From positions 155,894,971 to 155,954,970 of the forward strand of contig NC_081411.1 in the NCBI RefSeq assembly GCF_030272615.1: a DNA stretch of 60,000 bases, in the 5' to 3' direction. Within the stretch, counting starts at the first letter, position 1. Every line of letters begins with the position of its first letter. Both the position numbers and the translations under genes were made by a program. Source of the DNA: Cryptomeria japonica (lineage: Eukaryota; Streptophyta; Pinopsida; Cupressales; Cupressaceae). Below, one piece after another: positions 45,101-56,600 of this stretch. The notes under the pieces are model-generated. The model saw only the letters and a list, made by a program, of their open reading frames with translations, was not told where the DNA came from and ran no database searches.

Positions 45101-45607
45101 ATCATTTTTCTAAAATTTGGAATTTCAATTTCCAAATCTCAACTTTCAAATTCTCATTTTCAAATTTCATTTCACATTATTTTCAAAATTTAAATCTAAA
45201 TAAAAAAATCAATCAATCAAATTTGTGAATCTCATCAATTTACATAAATTAAGTGGTTTTATTTATAAAATCCAAATTTATTTTAAATAATTTGCTTGGA
45301 CTTAAATTTCAATATTCATCATGGCAATTAATGTACTTGACCTATTCACTATTTCACAGATGATTGATTACATTGCTTTTTATGTTTATTTATTATAATC
45401 ATGTATTGGATAATGACTTCTTTCACTTCATGTTACTTCTTTTCATTCATATCACTTGGACATATTACATTCTTTGGATTTCCAAGTTGATTTCTTTTCA
45501 TAATTTAGATATCAAAGCTTTCATTTATCATATATGTTGTGTTATGGTGATATTTTGGGCAAAATGCATTTCATACGTAGATCACCTAAAAGCTTTTGTA
45601 GATCACT

Positions 45608-45740
45608 AATCCTAGATATGCCAATGAGAAACCTAATACTAGTAACTTTCCTAGGGTATTTAATGTGAATGAAGAAAGAGCTAATACTCCTATCAATGAT
45701 CTCTCTAATGGAGAGCAAGAATTAAAGAGAAAAATGGCCC
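45608..45740 (+). pseudogene. Possible coding remnant of element A
   Basis: Short open stretch reading NPRYANEKPNTSNFPRVF and then ERANTPINDLSNGEQELK, immediately before copia-2 sequence. Its position fits the start of element A's own gag-like ORF, but I cannot match it to a family. The 260 bases upstream (45340-45607) show no recognisable coding. Confidence 0.3.
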
Positions 45741-48139
45741 CATCTTCTTCTCATACACATACTTTGAATTTCCTCTAAACTGTTCATCAATATTCACATT
45801 TGCACTCTCAACAATTTTCTGCAATCTCTTGTTAAAACATCTATATGCCTTGCTCGTAGATGAATAACCAAGAAATATTCCTTCATCACTTCTAGGATCA
45901 AATTTTCCAATATACTCATCTCTTCTACTATAACATTTACTTCCAAATATTCTGAAATGTTTAAGAGTAGGAGTATTACCAAACCATAGTTCAGGTGGGG
46001 TCTTATCGGTTTCTCCTCTTATGTGAACTCTGTTGAATGTATAAACAACTATATTGACCACTTATCTCTAGTATATATGAGGTAGATTTGCTTCTGATAT
46101 CATACTTTTGGTTGCATCCAAGATAGTTCTATTTTTCCTTTCCACAACTCCATTCTACTGGGGTGTCCGGGGTGCTAACAACTATCTTATGATCCCATTC
46201 ACTTAAGAGAATGTATTAAATTCCTTAGATGTGAATTCACCTCCTTGATCTGATCTCAAACATTTGATTTTCTTTCCGATTTCATTTTCTACCATCACCT
46301 TGAATAGTTTGAATCTCCCAAATGCTTCAGATTTTTCTCTGAGAAAAGTAACCCAACACATTCTAGCATGATTATCAATGATTAGCATAAATTATCTATC
46401 TCCTTGTATACTTCTATTTCTTACTAGACCACATAAATCAGTATGAATTAAATCAAGAACATTGTTAGATTTCTCTAGAATACTCTTGAAAGATGCTCTA
46501 ACTTGCTTTCCAAATTGACATTTGTTACATACCGGATTGTGAGGTTTACCAATCTTAGGTAAATCTCTAACTGCCTTAGTAGTACTGATTTTCACAATGC
46601 AATCAAAATTTACATGACAAAGTCTTTTATGCCATAACCAACTTTCATCAATATGTGAAATCAAACATGCTTTCTCATTGTTGTTCAAATGAAAGATATT
46701 ACCTCTAGTCTGATTACCGGTTGCAATTTCCAAACCAGTTTTATTCAAGATTTTGCATTTACCATTCTTGAATTGTAGCTGAAATCCTTTCTCAACTAAT
46801 TGACCAACACTCAAAAGATTATGCTTCAAACTTTCAACATAGTACACAGTATTAGTATTGTGCTTACCATCAAAAGATATAGTGCCTTTTCCTTTGATCA
46901 AACAAGCTTTATCATCTCCAAATCTTACTAGACCTCCATTGTAATCCTGAAAAGTTAAGAATTTACTCTTATCTCTAGTCATATGTTGGGAACATCCTGA
47001 ATCAATAATCCATTCATCCTTATCTTCAACTCTAGCTGCCAGGGCCTGCTCTACCAGTTGAACAGTAGGTGCTAGTTTATCTTCTATTATAGCAACAAAA
47101 GCCCATCCATTGTCTGCTGGATCCTCATCAGAATCATCAGTAACTCCTTCATCAACATAATAACAAGATTTGTCTCTATTCTTCTTGAATTTGTATTTTT
47201 GATAGTCAGGATTAGGCTTATATGTTCTTTTAGCTTCTTCTCTTAATCTTGCATGTCTATCAAGACATCTAGATGCCATATGACCAATCTTATTGCAATT
47301 AAAACATTTAAAGGGTGCTTTACCTTCATACTTACTTCCAATTGGACCTTTATGCATTTCCCTTGCAAATAGTGCTTCAAGCTCTTCAAGTTCTTCATTT
47401 TCTCTACTGCTTTCTTCAAGTTCTCTTGCATAGAAGACTTTCCAATCAGATTTATCAGGTGACATGATGATGCTATTGCAGTTGATGGTGATGATTTAAA
47501 AGCTAGATCTGTCTTGATAGTAGTAACATGACCGAATTCCTCAAGCTCAAAAGATGAAAGTTTTCCAACCAAAGTGTCTCTAGATACTGATGCATTAGGA
47601 ATTGTTCTCAGTTCATTTATAGTAGTAAATTTCATTTTATATGCCAATGGAAAAGCTCTTAAAACTTTAGAAACAATCTCATCTTCACTTAAGGTTCCTC
47701 CACAACATTGTATACCTAAAACAATTTCATTTACTCTTTCCATAAAAGAAAGAATTCTTTCATCTTCTTCCATTTTCAGACTTTCATACCTGACCCAAAA
47801 TCATTCAAGTTTTCCAATTTTGACTATGGAATCTCCTTCATTCAATGTTTCTAGTTTGTCCCAAATAGCTTTAGTAGTAGATTTGTCTGACAATCCAATG
47901 ACTTGCTGATTTGACAATGCGCTCAAAAGTGCTTCTCTTGCTTTGCAATCATTTTCCTCATCCTTAGCTAAGTTAGGTGGACTAGGTTGACCTTGAGTAG
48001 GAGCAGTATAGCCATTCTTTTTAACATCCCTTATATCCTTTACAATGCAATTCAAGTGTGTCTCCATCCTGATCTTCCATATGCCATAGTTAGTTCCATC
48101 AAGTTTCGAACCGTCCTTCTTGAAATAGTTGGTAGACAT
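45705..48139 (-). pseudogene. copia-2 gag-protease-integrase, RT/RNase H missing
   Basis: Minus-strand copia polyprotein. Gag starts at 48139 (MSTNYFKKDGSKLDGTNYGI) and continues at 47243-47773. A 357-codon open stretch (46392-47465) holds an intact zinc knuckle CFNCNKIGHMASRC, protease WIIDSGCSQHMTRDKSKF with D-S-G intact, and the integrase zinc motif (WHKRLCHVNFD...CNKCQFGKQ). The integrase core follows at 46203-46388 (LRSDQGGEFTSKEF) and 45705-46061 (TPPELWFGNTPTLKHFRIFG). It then stops within a GNSKYVYE segment near 45740, so RT, RNase H and the 3' LTR are absent. Four or more frame breaks. Clearly younger looking than copia-1, to which it is closely related. Confidence 0.88.
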
Positions 48140-48182
48140 TGGATCTCCTCAAGCTGTTAAACTTCTCCAAAAAGAGGACTAG

Positions 48183-48195
48183 GCTTTGATACCAA
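48183..48195 (-). other. copia-2 primer binding site
   Basis: The minus strand reads TTGGTATCAAAGC, one mismatch from the initiator-Met tRNA complement, directly inside the LTR edge. Confidence 0.8.
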
Positions 48196-48196
48196 T

Positions 48197-49270
48197 TGTT
48201 AGGTCCTAGAGACAACTGAGAGGGGGGGGGGTGAATCAGTTGTCCAATAAATTCAACCAAAATTAACTTAACCCAAACTTAATGCTTAATACGGGTAGAC
48301 TAAACTTTATGCCGGTAAACAGTTTTAACAGTGAATTGCAATACCGGTAAAGATTAATGCATGAAATAGAAAGACAATAACATCAACAACACATAACACC
48401 AGTATTTCTATGTGGAAACCCTATAAGGGGAAAATCCACAATGGGAAGCCTTACCCACAATTAAATGATACTACTGCAGATAGTATGTGTTTACAATATG
48501 GATTCTACACACGCAAAAAGGGCAACTGCCTAGAGCTCACTCCTCAATCACAAAATGAGAGTCACATTGACTACAATTGGATGATTAAATCCAATGATAA
48601 TGTACTGCACAAAATAGCATCTTCATATGATGGATTCAGTACCGGTGTAGTTCTGATTACCTTCACAAAACCCTCCTTAAACCTTCGAATGATGTCTGCG
48701 TGTATAGCTTAGCTTATTTTTGCATATACTCTATTACAATCCTTTTCACATTCACAATCCCATTCCTATATATGATCTTGTAAATAAGATCTTACATATA
48801 TACTATAACCTAAGAGCAAATGAATAGGTCGGCTCACTGAAAGATATTACAATAAAATCAATTACAAATAAATCAATATCCGATGCATGATGTCGGCTGA
48901 ATGCATTTACAATAATAATAAATTATCTCCATAACATGTCGTGCTGATCTGAAATAGATAAGTCTACCGGTGTATATCCTAGACCTTTTTGCTGATAACA
49001 GAAAATATGGAAACCCAAATAAACAAATAGCTAAATCACCAAAACCAAGTGATCTAATAATGTCTTTAACATAACCAAGTAGTTTCCAAGTTATTCCAAG
49101 CGTTGGTGAATAATATAATCTACCGGTGAACCAAATAACAGTGTTATGCATAAGTCTCTGTCTTGCCGGTCAACATAACCAAAATCTCCGAGTGTTGATA
49201 AGTGTTGACAAGTAATGACAGGTGTTGACATCAATGACAAAACCATATCAACATATTCAAAATACCAACA
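48197..49270 (-). repeat. copia-2 5' LTR
   Basis: 1,074 bases. In the element's own direction it starts TGTTGGTATTTTGAAT and ends GACCTAACA, with TGTT/AACA inverted ends. It contains a run of ten G at 48222-48231 followed by TGAATCAG. The 100-codon plus frame at 48410-48712 is LTR sequence. No partner LTR remains on the left. Confidence 0.78.
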
Positions 49271-49632
49271 ACTTGCTTTACTCTTTTATGCGATCACTTG
49301 TGTTCATGAGATGGCAATTTTCAAGAATGATATTAGTTGTTGAGACATTTTGATATCGAGGTCTCTTCAGCTAGTTGACTTGATATCTTATTTTTGGTCT
49401 TTGGATTTTGGGTTTTGGGTTTTGTGTGCCTTTGCCTTTGTTTTTCTTTTTGTCTTTTTGTCTCCCGTCTTGTTTTGTGTGCCCTTGCATATGTTTGAGT
49501 GAGTTAAGATCATAAGATTGGGGGATTAGTTCCTCAAAATTAGTGATATCTTATACTCCTTGCAATTTTGCTTCGCATTCCTCATCTTCTTATACTTTAC
49601 AGTGAATATTTGTGTAAGCTCATACTCCCACT
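49271..49632 (+). other. Element A 3' internal region
   Basis: T-rich non-coding stretch with repeats of TTTTTGTCTTTTTGTCT and GGGTTTTGGGTTTTGTGTG, between copia-2 and the polypurine tract. No coding motif is seen. Confidence 0.6.
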
Positions 49633-49647
49633 AAAGTGGGAGCTAAA
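49633..49647 (+). other. Polypurine tract of element A
   Basis: AAAGTGGGAGCTAAA immediately before the 3' LTR, differing at one base from the polypurine tract of E. Confidence 0.7.
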
Positions 49648-50285
49648 TTTAGCATCCTAAAATTGCACCCCTTGCAATTTTGACCGTATTTTGGGCCCTG
49701 GCTCCTCACCTTAATGGTCTCATCCCCATGCTTGATTGGAACCCATTTATGCCTCCCTTATACAACCAAGCTTCATATTTGCATCTTGTAACTTGCATAG
49801 CCCCTTGTTCTTGGCATAAATTAGGGTAGGACTAGGATGCCACACCCTGGTCCTCCCTAATCAGGACCTGTTTTGGCCCCTAGACCTTATCTCAATTTTG
49901 AACAAGAAACAACCCTCTACACCCTTGTCCTCCCTAATCAGGACCTATTTTGGCCCCTAGGCATTATCTCAAATTTGAACGAGAAACAACCCTCTATGTC
50001 AGCTCATGTCAAATTTTAGTCAATTCATCCTACTCGAAATTATATAAGGAGGTAGTCCCCTCTCATTTGGGATAACAAAAAATAAGGCAATCAGGTGGAG
50101 AAGGCAAGGTGACTATATCAAGCATTCTTCCATTCATCATTAAGCATTCTTCAAGGCTGCATATTCTTCATCCATCCATTAGAGCATAATTACATCATTC
50201 ATTTGCAAGTATGTGTGTTTGTTAGGGTTTTGTCATGTTCATGCCATTTCATACAACATATGTGATTACATCTAAGAAACTAAGC
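49648..50285 (+). repeat. Element A 3' LTR, truncated
   Basis: 638 bases aligned with the start of the 5' LTR. Homology ends at CTAAGAAACTAAGC, where the 5' LTR continues ATCATCATC but this copy runs into copia-C. A duplicated CTAATCAGGACCT...TTTTGGCCCCTAG block (near 49855-49960) is absent from the other LTR. Confidence 0.78.
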
Positions 50286-52090
50286 CTTCTTATATTATGT
50301 TGTAGCAAAAAAAAAACTAAACAAAAAGATGCAATTCAATTTCCTTTTAGACATGAAAATATTGAATCGATACCCCTAGCAAGAAGTCAAGTTGAGCTAA
50401 TTTAGCTTTGAAGTTTTAGTAGGCGATGAAGAACCTCTAACTCTACTTTTTCAAAGGTCTACACGATATATACAACCACCTAAAAGGTATTCACTTGATT
50501 ATTAGAGATGTATTTTTGCTTTGAATACTAACATGGATGAATCTAGATTCATTGAAGAGGTACTAGGCATGGATGATGCAAAATCCTAGTAAATCACTAT
50601 GGATGAAGAAACAATAACTTTGAAAAATAATGATACATGGCCCATCTTGTACCATTGCTTGAAGGATGAAAATATATTGGTTGCAAATGAGTGTTCAAGA
50701 AAAAGTTTGGTTTATCTATGGAGGTATCTAAAAGTATAAATCAAGGTTGGTTGTGAAAGGCTACTCCTAGGTTGAAGGTGTTGATTATGGTGAAATATTT
50801 TCTCCTAAAATGACAACCATTAGAATTTTCTTTCTATTATCAATGCTTATTATTTAAAGGTTGAGAAAATAGATGCAAAAATCATTTTCCTTCATGGTGA
50901 TTTGGAGGAGGATATTTATATGACATAGCCAGAGCACTACATGGTAAAAGATACAAAAGTAATTTGTCTTGTAAATTGAAGAAATATTTGTATAGCCTCA
51001 AACATAATCCTGTACTATAAATTTGATAGATATGTGTTAAGTTTGGGATTTGAGAATTCTAAATCAGATCACTATACTTATTATAAATGTGATGATGATA
51101 ATGATTTCCTATACATTGCATTAAAGTTGATTATATGTTATTCATTGGTAAAGGGAAATGTATGATTTCAAAAATGAAGTCCTAGCTTGCTTTTGAATTT
51201 AAAATGAAAGATCTTGGTGTAGCTAAATAAATTCTTAGGATATAAAATATAAGAGATAGAGTGAATACAAATCTATGGCTAGGCCAAAGTATGTATGTGA
51301 ATTTAATTTTACAATGATTTAACATGCAAGATTGTAGACCATTATGTGTTACCTTTATAGTTGGAATTATGAACTTTTCTATTTTAGGTTGTCCTACATC
51401 CCCAACAAAGATGGAAGACATGATTAGAGTACCTTACCAAAGTGTAGTTGGAATTTTGATGTGTGATATGGTCTAAACTAGACAAGACATTTCCCAATTC
51501 ATGAGAGTTCTTTCTAGGTATATGTCTAATCCATGTAGAGTTCATTGGGATGTAGTTAAAAGAGTCTTCAAATATTTGAAGGGTACCTCATAGTATTCTT
51601 TGTGTTATTGTGATAATTTCATAGGAGACAAGATCTCCATTAATATTCATGGTTATGTGGATTTAGACAAGGTACGTGATGTTGATAGAAGAAGATCCAC
51701 CAATGCTTATGTGTTTACTTAATTTGTTGGTGCAATCTAGATGAGTAAGTGATAGACTCTAGTTGATTTGTCCACTACTAAAGCAGAGTATATGTCAACT
51801 AATCATGCTTGTAAAGAAGCCATTTGGCTTTAGAGACAATGTTAATATATTGGAATAAGACATGGCATAATGAAATTTAATTTTGATATTTAACTACAAT
51901 ATACTTAGCTAAGAACCTAACATTTAATGCTATGACCAACCACATTGATGTTCAATTTCATTTTATTAGAGATATGGTTGAGGATGGTAGGGTGAATCTA
52001 TTTAAGGTAGAGCCTTTGATGAATTTTGTAGATTATTTAACTAAGGGTGTGAGCATAGAGAAGTTTAGATGGTGTTAAAAATACATGGGC
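50286..52090 (+). pseudogene. copia-C reverse transcriptase and RNase H, decayed
   Basis: Linker before RT with FIEEVLGMDDAKS and DEETITLKNNDTW (about 50535-50640). RT includes VEGVDYGEIFSPKMTTIR (about 50770-50830), a VEKIDAKIIFLHGDLEEDIY segment (about 50860-50925) and LKMKDLGVAK-like sequence near 51190-51225. RNase H is at about 51440-52080 with RVHWDVVKRVFKYLKGT, YVDLDKVRDVDRRRST and TTKAEYMSTNHACKEAIWL, ending GVSIEKFRWC. Many stops and frameshifts. The integrase C-terminal part expected between 43112 and here is missing. Confidence 0.85.
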
Positions 52091-52157
52091 CTCTCAATCC
52101 CTATCAGTTAAAACATGATGTTGGTACCCCTCTTGTTGCTCTTCTAAGGTGTATGAC

Positions 52158-52169
52158 AAGTGGGAGATA
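52158..52169 (+). other. Polypurine tract of copia-C
   Basis: AAGTGGGAGATA directly before the 3' LTR start TGTTAGGAAAATG, the standard copia arrangement. Confidence 0.7.
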
Positions 52170-52291
52170 TGTTAGGAAAATGGCATATTAACCTTGATAT
52201 AATCAAAGTTGTACTATTGATAAATGGGTGTAGGGGGTGTAAGGGGGGTTACCTTCCTTGTGGGGTCTAAGGGCTATGTACCTCAACAAGG
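52170..52291 (+). repeat. copia-C 3' LTR, left segment
   Basis: TGTTAGGAAAATGG, then ATTGATAAATGGG and GGGGTGTAAGGGG, aligned with 21957-22075. It is interrupted by element D after CAACAAGG. Confidence 0.78.
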
Positions 52292-52590
52292 TGATAGGAC
52301 CTAAAATTATGTCTTTCAAAATTTGGTCGTCTTGGTTTTATTTTGCCCTTGGTCAAGATATTAAGGTTTAGGGCTATAAGGGTTGTGTCTTTTATGATTA
52401 AAAGTGGTTTGAAAGTGAGTTTTTGGTCCATGTTATATTCTGCTGTTACCTTTTTCTCACTTAAGACTGAGGGTTTTACTTTTGTTCACGGGGCCATTTT
52501 CATTTTTTAAGTATTTAGTGGTGATTGAACGGTTCGTGAAATACACTATTCCTAAGTCATCCATATGAAATTCTGTATAACCGGTCCCCT

Positions 52591-52602
52591 TATAAATATT
52601 TA
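52591..52602 (+). promoter_or_regulatory. TATA box of element D
   Basis: TATAAATATTTA preceded by CCGGTCCCCT, in a locally less AT-rich stretch, about 1,060 bases before the ORF start. A good match to plant TATA boxes, but transcription is not shown. Confidence 0.45.
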
Positions 52603-52703
52603 TGCCCGTGCTTATTCTTTCCTAAGTCTGGCAAATACTAAATACCTTGACCGTCTATTAAACAAAGGATAAATCCAGCGGCTAGCGCTTCCCCACAATC
52701 AAA

Positions 52704-53042
52704 GATGCAAGGATTTTAATGACCATGACATCACGAGATTGTGCCACGTGTCATCAGTGGAAACCTGCAGGGTTAGTAGCATAACTGGTCGAAACCTTTG
52801 AAGTATCGATTCGCAGGCGGTAAAGGTCAGTCTACTAGCAGTCCCATAAATTTGTATGTGCTCAAAATGAATGAGGATATTTTATCTTGAGGTAAAAGGT
52901 ACTCAAATTTTAAGTCCTGAAGGAGTCAATGGGAGGTATGGTAGGTGATAAATATTGAACATATCGGATGGCCCTTTTATTCCCATAATGGAAGTTGCAA
53001 GGTGGTTATGGACCATGGCATCACGGGATGATGCCACTTGTC
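52704..53042 (+). repeat. Imperfect direct repeat in element D leader
   Basis: Two copies of about 49 bases, at 52704-52752 and 52994-53042, share TGCAAGG, GACCATG(A/G)CATCACG and TGCCAC(G/T)TGTC. The first has a perfect G-box core CACGTG; the second has CACTTG. The 240 bases between do not repeat. The rest of the leader (52292-53653) has no recognisable coding. Confidence 0.6.
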
Positions 53043-53653
53043 TCAAATTGGCCAGAAAGACCTACTGTGGGGCCGTTGATGGAGTTCGAGAGAAAGAGGA
53101 GGTGTTGCTGATGTGTCACAATTTTTTGGGGCCATTAATATAGATAAAAGAACAAGTGATGAGTCAACAAGGAGACGATCATTGGATTGGCCAACTAGGA
53201 GGATGGTCGACGACTAGTTTTCAAACTTCTTAATTACAAAGCTAGGAGCCATTTTTTCACTCACGCGAATATTAATGGTGGATGAGACATTTGCGTCCTT
53301 TCTTAGACTATAATTAAAATACTCTTAAATTTTTTTCATTCACAAAAAATTTCATAGAAATTCTGAAGAATTTTCTTCTGCTGAAGGAGACTGAAACGAC
53401 CCTCTGTGACATGAAATTGTCATTTCTAGTGAAAATCAAAAGCAGTAAGTTTATCTGAGCTCTCCATATGTTCTTGAAACAAATTAATATTATAAATTGT
53501 GAAAGATTGCAAAAGGAAAGGTAAATTTGTTCTAGGGTTAAGATACTGGATAGGAAATAGTGAAATATGTTTGAATTACTTTGGAAAATTTTAAAAAAAT
53601 CTCGTGATAAGTCCTAGACTTGGAAATATAGTAGAAAGCCCTAGTTGTAGAAA

Positions 53654-56600
53654 ATGCCTTCCTCACGGAAACATTTAAGGGAGGTGGATTATATGAAAAT
53701 AAATATTTATGATGATTTCTTGGGCCAATTAAAGCCTTCTACAAATGATAAGCAGTAGGAGCAAAGGTTTGTGGATGGACAAACCTTAGGGGAAGGGTTA
53801 ACTGACAAAGCATTCCATTTGGTAGATGCTAATATATCGGCAACTAGGTTAGATATTGTCAAATTATGGTATGGATAAAGGAAATTAAATTCCCCATTAT
53901 CTATTTCTTTGCAGTATGACTTGGGCAAGTTGGTAGTACCGGGTGTTTTTATGGATGTCGATTTGCTTAAGGCTGTTGCAGACAAATATGACCTAGTTTC
54001 AAGGGTTATCAGAGGAAATGATGGGGAGATCCTCTTAACCATCAGAAGGGAGGAATTTCAAGATATTTTTGACTTATACGAGCCATCCCCTAGCCTAGTA
54101 CCAGTAAATTTAAATGAACAAAAGGAAGAATATTAGAAAATGAAGGAATTCATTAGAAAGAATTTCCTTCCAATGCACATAGACAAAGTAGGAAGTACAA
54201 CATACCATATTGGCCTTAGTTCAGAAGAGTCATTGCCAATTGGTCCATTCACTCCCTATTTTTAGGATACTTTATTCTCTTTATGCCAAGTATTGGGTTT
54301 TAGTCCCATTACAGTAATGCCACCTGATTTCATGTACATGGCTATGCAGATACAACATCCAGATTTTACAACAGTTTTTGACTTTGCCCCTTATCTTGAG
54401 GAAAAGATTCAAGAGGGATTATTAGACATTAAGAATCAGGTTGCTAGGGTTAAATTCCCCTAGTATTCTTTACCTATGCATATGTTCCTTTCAAGGAATG
54501 CAGATTATTTTGAGGGTACCATGAACCTCAGAAGGGCAATAGATAATTAGGAGATTCCAATACAACTTTGAAGCACATACATGTCATGGGATAGACAAGA
54601 GGCTAGCTATATAAGATTTGATAACAACTTTGCCTCTAGGTTAAGACAAAGGTTGACAATGAATCCAGCAAGGATTCCTAAAGAATTGCATGATTTTGTA
54701 AGACCGAAGGAAAGGATGCGTCTTGCCAGAATTGAACATAATTGGGGAGATTTTATCCCATACTCTGTAAGTACTATAATCAGAATCTCTGGCTTCTCCA
54801 GATAACCTCATGTATTGCTTTTCAATGTTCCTCTAAGAATATGTTTTTCTGAGGTAATGTGGCAAATTTGATGTATTCAGGACAAAGATTTAAAAGGAAA
54901 AGGAAAAGGGTCATTCTTTCCAGATTACTCCATTATCCCTTACTTTGTTATTATAAAGGGAGGGTATGAGCATTTTGATAAATTATTTGCTCCATATCAT
55001 TTGGGGGTAAGTATAACTATAAACAATGATCCTGAAGGTTTTTACAACACTTTTAGAAAGAGAATAAGAGGATCTTTGTTGCTCCATATGTATAGTTTTC
55101 TTAAGGACTTAATCATGAATGAATTTGACCACAGGATGCAAGAATGGAGAAAGGAGAAGTGGATAATTTTTAGAAAATTATGGGCTGCTATTCAGAAGAT
55201 GGATCCAAAATATGATCCATTAAAGGAGTTTTCTCCATTCTATGCCAAGACTGAATTTGTTATAATTTTTTTTGATGAATTGACGAAGGTCTTAAGGGAG
55301 AAGGTAGCTAGACTTGAAGAAGTTCATGGCCGACAAAAATTAAGCTCACAACCTCATATATCCCAGAGAGCATGTGGTGTGGTAGCCGAGAGGCCTATTC
55401 AGGAATCTCCTCACAAAAGAGTTAGAGAAGAAGTAAGTGATGAAGAGAATAGCATCAATGATAGTGGGAGATTGATAAGGAGAAAGGGTAAGAAGATAAT
55501 GAGATGAAAGCCTTTCCACAAGATACCAATTAAGCCTCTTCAAGGAGTCAGGATCATTGATCTTGAAGACTCTGATAGAAGCCCCTCACCATCAGCTGTA
55601 TCCTTTTCACTGGTAGCAAGATGAAGCTCAGGTGGAGGGAGACAGTTTGTTGCAACAAGTGCAAAAATGCAAATGGGTATTCCTATATTGCCTCCTAATT
55701 TGGAGTTGGATCTTACTCCCTTGGATATTAAGGGTAAAGCCTTAAAAGATACGAGAAATGAGGCATGTGATAGCTTCCTTGAGGATGATGCATTTGTAAA
55801 AAGCCCAACCTTTTTGCAGTTAGTATAGAAAATAAAGGTTGAGGAATACAAAGGAATGATTGTTGAGAGGAAAGCCCAAAGGCCAGATAGATTAGACCAA
55901 GAAATCCAAGAGGAAGTAAAAGGCGAAATGAAGGAAAAGTTCAAGGAAATCACTGGTGATGAGGGTAGAAAAATTTTAAGTCAGGCTGGAGTCTTGATAT
56001 AGCCAGAATGGGATATAGTAGATGTAGTGGCATTTGATGCTATTATAAAATCAAAGGAAGAAGAAGTAGGGTTAGCATTAACAGGATCAGACTTTGTAGA
56101 TGATTATGCAACCTTGGCTATATGGGCATTAGAGGAGGGAGCTAGGAATCCCAATATCAGTGATTTAAACCCCAACTTCAAGGGAAGTTTTATTGTAAAG
56201 AGAGTAGCCAACACATCAAGTGTAGAGGCTACAAAATTGAATGTTGATGTTGCTAAGCTGGCACATGAGAGTGCAAAAAAGGAAGGTTCAGAGAGGGCTG
56301 AGCTAATGAAGAAATTTGACAAACTTTTTAATTAATATAATGCATCTCAAAAAAGATGTGTGGAGTTGCAAATGAGAGTGCAACTCCTAGAGCAAGGACA
56401 AATAAAGGTTTCATATCCTGCACTTGTAGGACCATTTGAGCCATCAACATCTAGGTCACCACCTATGATCTAGAAAGAAGAAGTATCTCAATTAAATATA
56501 AGTACTAATATCCCTGGCATGACATTAGTGCCATATGATTATGATGAGCCCGATACTACAAGATCGATTGAACCAAATGAGTCTCAGCTTATGGAGAAGA

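Larger units (their letters stand above)
43113..50285 (+). mobile_element. Element A: Tat-like LTR element containing copia-2
   Basis: Related to element E: LTRs start TGTAGCATCCTAAAATTG (43113) and TTTAGCATCCTAAAATTG (49648, start base mutated), and the primer site and polypurine tract are near-identical to E's. The 5' LTR is about 43113-44268; the 3' LTR survives only to 50285, where the match ends and copia-C RT-side sequence resumes. Internal parts are 44269 to about 45740 and 49271-49647, separated by copia-2. No pol motifs of its own remain. No target duplication can be read because the right edge is deleted. Confidence 0.75.

Noticed and set aside
45364-45609. 81-codon plus-strand hydrophobic ORF
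   Set aside because: T-rich composition in the element A leader, with no similarity and no codon pattern beyond base composition.
48410-48712. 100-codon plus-strand ORF
   Set aside because: It lies within the copia-2 LTR, antisense to the element.
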